A stretch of 64,000 nucleotides of DNA from Paraburkholderia eburnea (lineage in GTDB: Bacteria; Pseudomonadota; Gammaproteobacteria; Burkholderiales; Burkholderiaceae): positions 62,001 to 126,000 of the forward strand of contig NZ_PQGA01000004.1 of NCBI RefSeq assembly GCF_002917095.1. The letters run 5' to 3'. Positions 28,641 to 37,368 of this stretch are shown piece after piece. The notes under the pieces are model-generated. The model ran no database searches. It saw nothing but the letters and a program-made list of their open reading frames with translations, and was not told the DNA's origin. The first letter of the stretch is position 1; every line of letters begins with the position of its first letter. The translations under genes and the position numbers were made by a program.

Positions 28641-28973
28641 ATGGCCGACCACAAGATGACCACCCTGGTTGCCGGTGCACTCGCGACGGCGCTCGCTGCC
28701 ATTGCGGCCACGCCCGCTAGCGCCCAGGAATTCACCGACGCGCAGAAGAAAATTCAGGCCGAGCACACCGCGCTCGTCAAGTCCGGCAAGGTCGAACCGT
28801 GCTTCGGAACGGCGCTGAAGGGACAAAACGACTGCTACGCGGGCGCAGGCACGACATGCGCCGGGACGAGCACCGTAGACTATCAGGGCAATTCGTTCCG
28901 CCTCGTGCCGAAGGGCACCTGCACGGGCATTTCCACGCCAAAGGGCCCGGGCAGCCTTTCGCCGAAGGTCTAA
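28641..28973 (+). CDS. DUF2282 bufferin precursor peptide
   Basis: 110 residues, ATG 28641 after GGAGA. A signal peptide ([24 protein letters not shown]) is followed by a short core with four Cys in the DUF2282 arrangement: [21 protein letters not shown] and VPKGTCTG. In bufferin systems the precursor is exported and its Cys are modified by a DUF692 (MNIO) enzyme; the products bind copper. It is the first gene of an operon with that enzyme and its partner. Confidence 0.85.
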   Translation: MADHKMTTLVAGALATALAAIAATPASAQEFTDAQKKIQAEHTALVKSGKVEPCFGTALKGQNDCYAGAGTTCAGTSTVDYQGNSFRLVPKGTCTGISTPKGPGSLSPKV

Positions 28974-29043
28974 GCTACTGGACAGGCCGGGCCAATCCAG
29001 CCGGCAGTTCCGGCCCGCCAGCCGATCGAGACTGAGACCGCCC

Positions 29044-29964
29044 ATGTCCACGTCGTCATCGTCCTTCCCCGTCCGGAAACGCCTGCCCGCACGCGCCGGG
29101 GTCGGCCTCAAGGCCGAACATTGTCGGACGATACTCGAAACGCAGCCCGATATCGGCTTCTTCGAGGTTCATGCCGAAAACTATATGGGCGCGGGCGGGC
29201 CGCCGCACCGCTATCTGTCTGCGATACGCGAGTCATATGGACTGTCGGTTCATGGCGTCGGCCTGTCGATCGGCGCCGACCGCCCGCTCGATCCCGACCA
29301 TCTCCGGCGGCTCAAAACGCTGATGGAGCGTTACTCGCCAGAGCTGTTTTCCGAACATCTCGCCTGGTCCAGTCACGATTGCGGCTTTTTCAACGACCTG
29401 CTGCCGTTGCCGTACACGAAGCACAACCTCGCGTGTATCGTCGATCACATCGACCAGGTGCAGGAACGGCTTGACCGGCAATTGCTGCTCGAGAACCCAT
29501 CGACGTATGTCGCCTTCAAGGAGAGCACGTTTTCGGAGACGGACTTCATCGCGGCCATCGTGCAGCGAACCGGATGCGGCCTGCTGCTCGACGTCAACAA
29601 CGTCTACGTCGCGTCGACGAACCAGCAATGGGATCCGCTTGCGTATCTGGCAGCGTACCCGCTCGCCGCCGTGCAGGAGATTCATCTCGCCGGCCACGCG
29701 CGGGAGGCCGACGAAAACGGCCGGCCGTTGCTGATCGATACGCACGACCGCCACGTTCAGGACGCCGTATGGGATCTCTTCGCACAGGCAGTCCGCAGAA
29801 CGGGGCCGCTGCCCGTCCTGGTCGAATGGGACGCCCACATCCCCGACTGGCCGACGCTCGCCGCCGAAGCCGCACGCGCCGAGCGCATCATGCTTGCCGC
29901 CACACAGCCGGCAAGCGCCGGGCGATTGACCCACGAGCCGCAGTTCGCGGTCATGCCGCGGTAA
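29044..29964 (+). CDS. DUF692 / MNIO family enzyme (BufB-like)
   Basis: 306 residues. [97 protein letters not shown] and [12 protein letters not shown] carry the His/Glu/Asp/Asn metal ligands of the TIM-barrel multinuclear non-heme iron oxidases. These modify Cys in RiPP precursors; here the partner is the DUF2282 peptide directly upstream. Full length. Acts in the cytoplasm. Confidence 0.9.
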   Translation: MSTSSSSFPVRKRLPARAGVGLKAEHCRTILETQPDIGFFEVHAENYMGAGGPPHRYLSAIRESYGLSVHGVGLSIGADRPLDPDHLRRLKTLMERYSPELFSEHLAWSSHDCGFFNDLLPLPYTKHNLACIVDHIDQVQERLDRQLLLENPSTYVAFKESTFSETDFIAAIVQRTGCGLLLDVNNVYVASTNQQWDPLAYLAAYPLAAVQEIHLAGHAREADENGRPLLIDTHDRHVQDAVWDLFAQAVRRTGPLPVLVEWDAHIPDWPTLAAEAARAERIMLAATQPASAGRLTHEPQFAVMPR

Positions 29965-29994
29965 CCCGTAGCACAGACGAGAGATACGGACATC

Positions 29995-30978
29995 ATGGTT
30001 AAGCGACAAGTGCTGGTTTACTACGCGTGGAGTCGGCCGGGCGAGTCTGGTGCGCCGCTCCATGTGATCGAAGACCGGTTTCCCGCGCTCTTCGAGAGCC
30101 GCAGAATGGGGTTTCCCCGCTTTCACGAGTTCAAGGACCCGCACGAGTTCGACCAGGGTATCGCGGGCTTCCTCGACCACATAATGAAGCCCAACTTCAC
30201 GGCGTTCATCGATCTGGCGACAACACTGACAGGCCAGCGTGCGATCGAGATCGAGCGCGTGGCTGACGATGGCACGCTTACGCCACTCGATGCGAACACG
30301 CTCAACGGCGTCGACACGCTGATCGTCATCAGCTTTGACTCGATTCGCACGGCCCAGAGGGCGACCGGCAACGAGATCGAGGCGGTCCGCGCGTTCCTCG
30401 CTAACAAGGACCATCTGGCTTTCGTTTGTCCGCATCACGATATTGGCGACACTGACGATACGAGCACGGACGAAGCCGTGCAACGTCAGCTTGTAGAGTT
30501 TGAGCACCACGGCGACAAGACGATTCCCCCGCGCCAACGCTTTGGCGGCTTTGCACGCTCGCTGCTTGCGGGCCTCGGTCTGCCCGTGGAAAATCGCTTC
30601 GGACTGCGACCGGCTCGCGAAGCGGACGGATCGCCGTCACCCATCGAAGCCGAGCAGGCGCTCGACCGGCTGAATCTGCTTGAGAACGTCCCCCACTTCA
30701 ATCTGCACGCGCATCTGCCGCAACTCGATCGCCACGGCGAAGCGGCCACCCGGCTCGACGTGCTCGCGCGGCAGCGAATCGATCTCAACGCTCCGCCCCA
30801 TCCCTTCACGCGCGAGCGTTCGACATTCGACGCACTGCTGCAGTCGCGCGAGGACGTGTTCGCTGGCACGCTATACGTGAGCGACACCACCCTCTGGAGC
30901 TCGACCGCCGGCGGTGTTGACAGTCTTCGACAGCTCTGGACCAATGTCGCCCAGCGCCCGGTCCGGCAGTCAGCGTGA
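29995..30978 (+). CDS. Unrecognised protein inserted in the bufferin operon
   Basis: 327 residues, ATG 29995. No signal peptide. N-terminal half: KRQVLVYYAWSRPGE, ALFESRRMGFPRFHEF, then VDTLIVISFDSIRTAQ and AVRAFLANKDHLAFVCPHHD, which alternates beta and alpha as in glutamine-amidotransferase-like or ThuA-like folds. Later: NVPHFNLHAHLPQLD (several His) and RQRIDLNAPPHPFTRERSTF. It overlaps the DUF2063 gene and follows the MNIO gene by 30 bp, so it belongs to the same operon. I cannot assign a family; the fold remark is a guess. Confidence 0.75.
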   Translation: MVKRQVLVYYAWSRPGESGAPLHVIEDRFPALFESRRMGFPRFHEFKDPHEFDQGIAGFLDHIMKPNFTAFIDLATTLTGQRAIEIERVADDGTLTPLDANTLNGVDTLIVISFDSIRTAQRATGNEIEAVRAFLANKDHLAFVCPHHDIGDTDDTSTDEAVQRQLVEFEHHGDKTIPPRQRFGGFARSLLAGLGLPVENRFGLRPAREADGSPSPIEAEQALDRLNLLENVPHFNLHAHLPQLDRHGEAATRLDVLARQRIDLNAPPHPFTRERSTFDALLQSREDVFAGTLYVSDTTLWSSTAGGVDSLRQLWTNVAQRPVRQSA

Positions 30979-31865
30979 TGCAACGCCCAAAGCCGGCCCC
31001 CTCGCCCGCGCGATGGCTGCATCGGTCGCGTCCCGGACAGGCGCGCAACGCAGACCACTGCACCGAGCGGGACGAGCCGTCTCTGCACGCGCGTCAAGGA
31101 AGTTTCGCGGCTGCATTGCTGGACCCCACCCTGCCGGTCCCCGATGGTGTAGTTGGCCCCGACACATTGCCCAGTGCGAGGCGATTCGGTGTTTACCGGA
31201 ACAACGTCGTCGTAGGCCTGATCGAGGCGCTCAGAGCCGCTTTCCCTGCCGTGTGCCGCCTCGTCGGCGACGAATTCTTCACGGCGATGGCGCGCGCGTA
31301 TGTGGCCTTCAGGCCACCGTCAACGCCGGTCATGCTGGCCTACGGCGCGACGTTCCCGGACTTCATCGCAACGTTCGGGCCAGCTCGGAGCGTGCCTTAT
31401 CTGTCCGACGTCGCCCGGCTCGAACGCGCATGGAGCGAGGCGTACCACGCCGCCGAAGCCAGCCCGGTCGAACCGGCGCAATTGGGTGCGATCGACTCCG
31501 CGCGTCTTCCCGAGGTCCGTTTGGTGCTGCATCCTTCGCTACGCATCGTGCGGTCCACCTGGCCGATTGTCGAGATATGGTCGATGAATATCGACGGGGG
31601 TGTTCCCGCTGCCGTGGACATCCGGCGCGGCGGCGAGAATGCCGTCGTCATACGCCCTGCCGCCGAAGTGGAAGTGCGCACCGTTACTGCCGGAGCCGCA
31701 GCTTTCATATTCGGCCTCCAGACCGGCGTGTCGGTCGTCGAGGCGACTGCTCGCGCCATCGCCGAAGAGTCCGCTTTCGACCTCGCGTGCGCCTTTTGCG
31801 ATCTGCTCGCCATCGATGCGATCGTCGGGTGGAACGCAAGCGAAGAAACGGCCCCAATGCCATGA
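30975..31865 (+). CDS. DUF2063 protein, MNIO partner (BufC-like)
   Basis: 296 residues from GTG 30975 or ATG 30978. A variable N-terminus (LHARQGSFAAALLDPTLPVP) leads into the DUF2063 core RFGVYRNNVVVGLIEALRAA, FPAVCRLVGDEFFTAMARAY, SVPYLSDVARLERAWSEAYH. The second half is beta-rich. DUF2063 proteins form complexes with DUF692 enzymes and recognise the precursor. Overlaps the previous gene by 4 bp or abuts it. Confidence 0.88.
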   Translation: MMQRPKPAPSPARWLHRSRPGQARNADHCTERDEPSLHARQGSFAAALLDPTLPVPDGVVGPDTLPSARRFGVYRNNVVVGLIEALRAAFPAVCRLVGDEFFTAMARAYVAFRPPSTPVMLAYGATFPDFIATFGPARSVPYLSDVARLERAWSEAYHAAEASPVEPAQLGAIDSARLPEVRLVLHPSLRIVRSTWPIVEIWSMNIDGGVPAAVDIRRGGENAVVIRPAAEVEVRTVTAGAAAFIFGLQTGVSVVEATARAIAEESAFDLACAFCDLLAIDAIVGWNASEETAPMP

Positions 31866-31875
31866 AGAGGCGTGC

Positions 31876-32358
31876 ATGAGCCAGTTCCTGATCCGCTCGA
31901 CCATCGAGCAAATCCAGAGCATTGCCGGAGTCGTTGCGCCGCCGCTGCTGCGCATCGCTCTCGCCCTGCCGTTCCTGCGCTCGGGCCACACCCGCTGGGA
32001 CGGCTTCCTGAGCATTTCACCGGCCACGCTGTTTCTCTTCGAGAATCAGTTCAAGCTGCACGTGTTCGGTGCGGCGTATGACTTCCCCGCGCCGGACACA
32101 ATTGCATTGCTCGTCGCCACGGCGGAAATCGCGCTTCCCGTCCTCCTCATTCTCGGGCTCGCAACACGGTTCGCCGCACTGGCGCTGCTGCTCATGACAG
32201 GCGTGATCCAGTTGGTGTTTCCCGACGGCTGGGCCAATTTCCATCTCTACTGGGCGTCGCTCGCCGTGGGCATCATGGCGCTCGGTCCCGGGCCGCTGTC
32301 GCTCGATCGCCTGATCAGTCAATGGTTCTACCGGCGGACGATGCGAAGCCCAATCTGA
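31876..32358 (+). CDS. DoxX-family membrane protein
   Basis: 160 residues from ATG 31876. Four hydrophobic helices (PPLLRIALALPFLRSG, TIALLVATAEIALPVLLILG, RFAALALLLMTGVIQLVF, HLYWASLAVGIMALGPG) in the DoxX pattern. DoxX proteins often end bufferin/DUF692 operons and are thought to act with quinones at the membrane. Co-transcribed with the DUF2063 gene (10 bp gap). Confidence 0.85.
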   Translation: MSQFLIRSTIEQIQSIAGVVAPPLLRIALALPFLRSGHTRWDGFLSISPATLFLFENQFKLHVFGAAYDFPAPDTIALLVATAEIALPVLLILGLATRFAALALLLMTGVIQLVFPDGWANFHLYWASLAVGIMALGPGPLSLDRLISQWFYRRTMRSPI

Positions 32359-32425
32359 CGCTCGCCAGGATTCCCAATACGGCCAGGCGCTGCAATGGCG
32401 AAGTACGGGGGAAAGTGCGTCGTAG

Positions 32426-33373
32426 TCAGGCCTGCGGGACTCTCATCGTGCGACGCCTGCCATGTTCGCGCGCAAACACAGCGGGCGTGCAGCCGACTTG
32501 ACGGTGAAAGCGCCTCGTGAAGTGACTCTGATCCGCAAAGCCCACCGCGAGCGCAATCTCGGCAAGCGGCAGGCCGGTTTCGAGAATGAGCGATTGGGCG
32601 CGGCGAATCCGCGATTGCTCGACGAAGCTGATTGCCGTCGTACCGGTGCTGCGTTTGAACAGGCGGCTGAAATGGAACCGGCTCACATTCACGATGGCGG
32701 CGAGTTCCGCCAGTCCAATGGGACGGTCGAGATTCTCTTCGATGAACCCGGTCAGGCGAGCCAGTTCGACTTTGCTCAGTGCCGTCAATTCACGCGGCAC
32801 GAGTGGATCGAACGCGTTGAAATTGCGAAGCAGATGCGCCGCGAGCGCGTTCGAAACCTGATCGACGATCAACGTCTGCGCGGGATGCGGCTGACGTTTG
32901 AGCTCGGCCATGAGGATAGATGCGATATGTGCGATGACCGTGTCACGCGTTTCGAACACATTGCGGATTTCGACCTGCGAGGTGCTACGCCACCCGATCT
33001 GTCCGGCAGCGGACTCGATGAGCGCGGTGGGAATGCGCAAGCGAGCCGTCGCCGACGCACTCCCTTCCCAGAGCGAGTCGCAGCCTGCCGGCATGAGCAT
33101 CGAAGTCCCCGCCGAAACAAGGCTCTCATGAATCTTGCCATCGCGCCCCTGAACGAGCCGGGCACTCCCGTAAGGGCAAAAACAGATCAGATGATGATCG
33201 AGCGCGGGATAGCGCTCCGACACGTTCGGGAGTGCGGCGTACATATCGACGGTCACGCCCGTCCATTCGCGTCCGCGTGTCGTCGCCGTCGCGCGATGCG
33301 ACAGCACGTGCACGATGTCGTCGATCGAGACCTGCCGCGAGGGGTCGGAGCCGTTAAGGTGTGTCCGCTCCAT
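32426..33373 (-). CDS. AraC-family regulator 1
   Basis: 315 residues from ATG 33373, chosen for its AAGGAG site at 6 bp. N-terminal domain with DHHLICFCPYGSARLVQGRD; C-terminal double HTH (TGFIEENLDRPIGLAELAAI, VSRFHFSRLFKRSTGTTAIS, LPLAEIALAVGFADQSHFTR, RFHRQVGCTPAVF). Very similar to the regulator at 37,369-38,463. Divergent from the lipoamide-dehydrogenase-like gene, which it may control. Confidence 0.9.
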   Translation of the reverse strand: MERTHLNGSDPSRQVSIDDIVHVLSHRATATTRGREWTGVTVDMYAALPNVSERYPALDHHLICFCPYGSARLVQGRDGKIHESLVSAGTSMLMPAGCDSLWEGSASATARLRIPTALIESAAGQIGWRSTSQVEIRNVFETRDTVIAHIASILMAELKRQPHPAQTLIVDQVSNALAAHLLRNFNAFDPLVPRELTALSKVELARLTGFIEENLDRPIGLAELAAIVNVSRFHFSRLFKRSTGTTAISFVEQSRIRRAQSLILETGLPLAEIALAVGFADQSHFTRRFHRQVGCTPAVFAREHGRRRTMRVPQA

Positions 33374-33625
33374 TGACGACTCCTTCTGAAAGAACATCAC
33401 CTGCGTTGTGAGCAGCGCACAAGCGTCGCTCAAAAAGCCTATCACGAAAGAATGACGGATAACGCGGAACGAATGCATAGGCACATCGCACACCGATCGA
33501 CGCACCTGGGCAACCAGAAAAATTTTGGTCTGCCAATCAAGTATCGGCAAAAAAACGCATGACCCTTCAATCCGTCGCACAGGGGCTCTGATAATTTCGG
33601 CACACTCGCTGATTCATCTACTCGA

Positions 33626-35023
33626 ATGGATCACTACGACATCATCGTCATTGGGTGCGGCGCGGCGGGCTACAACACCGCCGTTCGGGCGAGCCAGCTC
33701 GGTCTTTCCGTTGCCTGCATCGAACGCGCGCAGGCCATCGGCGGGGCCGGCATTCGAACCGGATGCATCCCTTCGCGCCTCTTGCTGCACGCTTCCGAGA
33801 TGTACGAAATCGCCGCGAAGGCAAAACATGCCACGCTGGGCATCCGCTGCGTGCCGACGCTCGATCTGTCGCAGATGATGCGTTACAAGACGAAAACCGT
33901 GGAAAACATGGTGCGCCATGCCACGCAATTGCTCGGCCGCCATCGCGTCAAGGTCATTCCTGGGACCGCGAGGCTTGCCGGTTCGGGAAAAGTGGCCTTG
34001 ACCGGACCTGACGGTCTTTCGCGCATCATGTCGGGCAGAGCCGTCGTCATTGCCACAGGCTCCGAACCCATTCCCCTGCCGTTTGCCGCCTTCAACCATC
34101 ATTCGATTCTTCATTCCGCCGATGCCCTGGCGCTCGACCGGGTTCCGCGTCATCTGGCGATTGTCGGCGCTGGGGCCACCGGTGTCGAACTCGCCTCACT
34201 ATGGCGCCGCCTCGGGGCGCGCGTCACGTTGCTGGAGCGTCGCGATCGCATCTGCCACTGGCTCGATCGTGACATCGCGACCGCCCTGCAGCGCGCGCTC
34301 AGGCGCCAGGGGATCGGCATCCGGCTATCGGCCGATGTCGTCGGTATCGATACACGGACTGGCGGCGTGTCGATTCACGTCTGCAACGCGCCAACCGGGG
34401 AGATCGCCACGCTCGATGCCGAACAGGTCCTCGTTGCGATCGGGCGTCGTCCGGCAACGGTCGGCCTGAATCTCGCGAGCGCCGGCCTGCGCGCCGGGGT
34501 GGACGGCGAACTCCCCTTTCGTCCGTCCCCCTGCGCGGACGGAATCTGGGTAGTCGGCGACGCGACGGACGGCCCGATGCTCATGTCCAAGGCCGAAGAG
34601 GAAGCCATCGCCTGCGCGGAGCAGATCGCTGGCCTGCCAGGCTTCGTCAACTACGCGACGATTCCGAACGTCCTCTACACGAGCCCCGAAGTCGCCATGA
34701 TCGGAAAAACCGAGGACGAACTGCGTGCAACAGGCGTACCGTACAGGATCGGTTACTGCCCGCTTGCCGTCAGCGCGCGCGCGACGATTCACGGCACTCA
34801 AACCGGGTCCGTGAAACTGATCGTCGACGCTCGCACCCATCTCATCGCAGGCGCTCATCTGATCGGCCCGCGGGCCGCCGAACTGATTTCCCAGGTGGCC
34901 ATTGCCGTGGAGGCCTCCATGATCTGCGAAGACTTTGCGCGCATCTGCCATCCGTATCCCACCTGGTCGGAGTCGGTGCGTCAGGCGGCCATGGCCGCGG
35001 GCGGATGGATGATGCGCACGTAG
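33626..35023 (+). CDS. Lipoamide-dehydrogenase/mercuric-reductase-like protein with altered active site
   Basis: 465 residues. FAD-binding DIIVIGCGAAGYNTAVRASQ, NAD-binding LAIVGAGATGVELASLW, and interface ICHPYPTWSESVRQ show the pyridine nucleotide-disulfide oxidoreductase class I fold. The redox motif normally reads GG-T-C-L-N-V-G-C; here it is GGAGIRTGCIPSR, so the first Cys (residue 42) is Gly and only Cys47 remains. The C-terminal catalytic His (HxHPT) is Tyr444; Glu449 is kept. It can bind FAD and NAD(P)H but should not perform normal disulfide chemistry. Real function unknown. Confidence 0.85.
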   Translation: MDHYDIIVIGCGAAGYNTAVRASQLGLSVACIERAQAIGGAGIRTGCIPSRLLLHASEMYEIAAKAKHATLGIRCVPTLDLSQMMRYKTKTVENMVRHATQLLGRHRVKVIPGTARLAGSGKVALTGPDGLSRIMSGRAVVIATGSEPIPLPFAAFNHHSILHSADALALDRVPRHLAIVGAGATGVELASLWRRLGARVTLLERRDRICHWLDRDIATALQRALRRQGIGIRLSADVVGIDTRTGGVSIHVCNAPTGEIATLDAEQVLVAIGRRPATVGLNLASAGLRAGVDGELPFRPSPCADGIWVVGDATDGPMLMSKAEEEAIACAEQIAGLPGFVNYATIPNVLYTSPEVAMIGKTEDELRATGVPYRIGYCPLAVSARATIHGTQTGSVKLIVDARTHLIAGAHLIGPRAAELISQVAIAVEASMICEDFARICHPYPTWSESVRQAAMAAGGWMMRT

Positions 35024-35107
35024 CGCGTGCGGCCAGCTCCCGCGTGATGCAGGCGCTTTCCGACCATGCGATCTCGTGGATGTCCCACGATAAACCGGAG
35101 AACGAAG

Positions 35108-35419
35108 ATGATTGAATATGCACTGCTGGCAAGACTCGAAGCCAGGCCCGGCAAGGAAGAGGCAGTCGCCGCGTTTCTCGCGACCGCGCTCGACATGGCC
35201 AACCGCGAAACGACCACGCCGATATGGTTTGCCTTGCGACTGTCGCCTTCGACGTTTGGCATCTTCGACGCGTTCGCCAGCGAAGCCGACCGCAACGCGC
35301 ACCTGAACGGCCCCATCGGACAGGCGCTCATGGCGCACGCGGGAGAGCTGCTGGCCGCCCCGCCGGTCATCGAAATGCTCGACGTGCTCGGCATGAAAAC
35401 GCCGCCGTCAGTTTCGTGA
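35108..35419 (+). CDS. ABM-domain (YgiN-like) protein
   Basis: 103 residues, GGAGAA site before ATG 35108. IEYALLARLEARPGKEEAVA, FLATALDMANRETTTPIWFA and FDAFASEADRNAHLNGPIGQ follow the antibiotic-biosynthesis-monooxygenase fold (dimeric alpha/beta barrel). Such proteins oxidise quinol-type small molecules or bind heme. Downstream of the lipoamide-dehydrogenase-like gene with about 85 bp between. Its stop overlaps the antiporter's end by 12 bp (convergent). Confidence 0.8.
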   Translation: MIEYALLARLEARPGKEEAVAAFLATALDMANRETTTPIWFALRLSPSTFGIFDAFASEADRNAHLNGPIGQALMAHAGELLAAPPVIEMLDVLGMKTPPSVS

Positions 35420-37129
35420 GCCACGCACACTGAAACGCGACTCCTGCAGATCCACTTCGTGCACCAGATCGCGGACGCGGCCCTCTTCCAGATGGCCCGC
35501 CCCGGCGATCCGGTATAACTCCTCGCGCTCGGCAGCGAGGGCGAGCAGGCGCAGCTTGCGTTCGACGTCGTCGATCTGCAGGCCGCGTTGCGCGCCCACT
35601 CCCGTATGACAACGCAGTTCGATCTGCTCGCGATAGTGTGCGATGAGCCGCGCGCCGGCTTGTGCAAACAGGTCGGCGTCGTCCGCGTTCTTCCCGGTCG
35701 CCTGGACGGCACGCTCGACGGCCGCGATCGCCGCTCGCGCAGTGGCGCATCGCGCTTCGTCCTCCTGACGTTGTTCGCGTGTGCCCGATGGCATCCGCAG
35801 CCCGCTCAGCACCCACGGCAACCCAATGTTCGCCGAAATCAGTGTCACGACGATCACGCCGGCGGCAAGCAGAATGGCCAGGTCGCGGGTCGGGAACGAC
35901 GCACCACTTTCGAGGAACAATGGCAGCGTCATGACGCCGGACAGCGAGACCGCACCGCGCACGCCTGCCAGTGTCGTCGCCGCGATCACGCGCCAGTGCG
36001 AGGAACCGGTCGTGGCGCCGTGCTTTCCTGCCCCGGACAGGATCAGGCGGAAAGCCGCCCAGCTCCACAAAGCCCGGATCAACAGCAGTGCGCAACTGAT
36101 GGCGATGACGTAGACGAGCAGCCAGGACCCGTCATGCCTGCCGGTCTGACGCAACGCTTGCCCGGCCTGGTCGATCACGCTGGTCAACTGCTGGCCAAGC
36201 AGCACGAAAATCACGCCGTTGCCTGCAAACTGCAGCGCGTCCCAGACGGCCGCGCGGCGAATGCGCGTGCCAGCCAATGCCCTTCCCGCCAGTTCTTCGT
36301 AGCTCATCACGATGCCTGCCGTCGCGGCCGCCAGAATCCCGGAGGCGCCGAGCCGGTCGGCCACAACGTACGCGCCAAATGGCAGCAGCAGGCTGATCAG
36401 GATCTGCGCGCCGGTATCCTCGCCGAACTGGCGCGCCGTCCAGTCCTTCGCCGCGTTGGCGACGAGTGTCACGACGGCGCCCGAAGCCACGCCGCCCGCC
36501 ACCAGCCACAGGAACGTGCCGCCCGCGGCGGCGATCGAGAAAGCGCCCGTGGTCGCGGCCGCAATGGCAAAGCGCAGACAAACGAGACCCGATGCGTCGT
36601 TGAGCAGCGCCTCGCCTTCGAGGACATGCATGAGCCGCGCGGGCACGGGCACGCGCTCGGCGATGGCCGACACGGCGACCGCATCGGTCGGCGAGAGCGT
36701 CGCCGCGAGCGCAAACGCGACCGGCAGCGGCATGACCGGGATCAGCCAATGAATGAAGAAACCGGCCCCAAGAACCGTAACAACAACGAGTCCGAGAGCG
36801 AAAGCGCCGATCGTCCACCTGTCGCGCAAGAGTCCCGCCTTCGAGATTCGCCAGCCGTCGAGGAAGAGCAACGGCGCGACGAACAACAGCAGGAAAACGT
36901 CGGGGGAAAGCGAAACGCGAAAGCCGAACGCCTGGAAGACTAGCGCGCCTATGGCAATCTGGACGACAGCGACCGGCAGCGGGATCCTGGCGGCACGCTT
37001 GACGATGCTGCTCGCAATTACACATGCGAGCAGGACGACGGTGATCGTTATCGTTTCCAGGATCAACCCCTGCAGCCATTCGCGCGCGCGATCGTCGCCG
37101 GCGGATTCGCAGGCCATCGGCCCGAGCAC
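35408..37129 (-). CDS. CPA1-type Na+/H+ antiporter
   Basis: 573 residues. A dozen hydrophobic helices, with ATLSPTDAVAVSAIAERV and LEGEALLNDASGLVCLRFAI carrying the conserved ND/E-containing ion site of the CPA1 (NhaP/YjcE-type) family, and GVRGAVSLSGVMTLPLFL. The last 130 residues form a cytoplasmic helical tail. Located in the inner membrane; exports Na+ or K+ in exchange for protons. Its 5' region is AT-rich relative to the neighbours. Confidence 0.9.
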   Translation of the reverse strand: MLGPMACESAGDDRAREWLQGLILETITITVVLLACVIASSIVKRAARIPLPVAVVQIAIGALVFQAFGFRVSLSPDVFLLLFVAPLLFLDGWRISKAGLLRDRWTIGAFALGLVVVTVLGAGFFIHWLIPVMPLPVAFALAATLSPTDAVAVSAIAERVPVPARLMHVLEGEALLNDASGLVCLRFAIAAATTGAFSIAAAGGTFLWLVAGGVASGAVVTLVANAAKDWTARQFGEDTGAQILISLLLPFGAYVVADRLGASGILAAATAGIVMSYEELAGRALAGTRIRRAAVWDALQFAGNGVIFVLLGQQLTSVIDQAGQALRQTGRHDGSWLLVYVIAISCALLLIRALWSWAAFRLILSGAGKHGATTGSSHWRVIAATTLAGVRGAVSLSGVMTLPLFLESGASFPTRDLAILLAAGVIVVTLISANIGLPWVLSGLRMPSGTREQRQEDEARCATARAAIAAVERAVQATGKNADDADLFAQAGARLIAHYREQIELRCHTGVGAQRGLQIDDVERKLRLLALAAEREELYRIAGAGHLEEGRVRDLVHEVDLQESRFSVRGSRN

Positions 37130-37368
37130 ACGCTTTCAGGTAAACGAAGGAATCCCGATCATATCCTGGCGTAATTGAGGAAAAAGCGGGATTGTCGAAA
37201 TGCGCAAGAATCAACCAATTCGAGCAAAGGAATTCAATTCATTGCATCACGGTGCCGGTATCGTCGAGCGGACGTGCGATTGTCACCTTTACGAAACACC
37301 CGGACGCGCGAGTATCACGCGGAAATCGTGGAACCCACGGCCCCGTCGGGGCGGCAATGCGGCAATCG

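Noticed and set aside
29233..30537. A 434-codon minus-strand frame across the MNIO gene
   Set aside because: The plus-strand DUF692 gene is certain; the antisense frame has no recognisable protein features.
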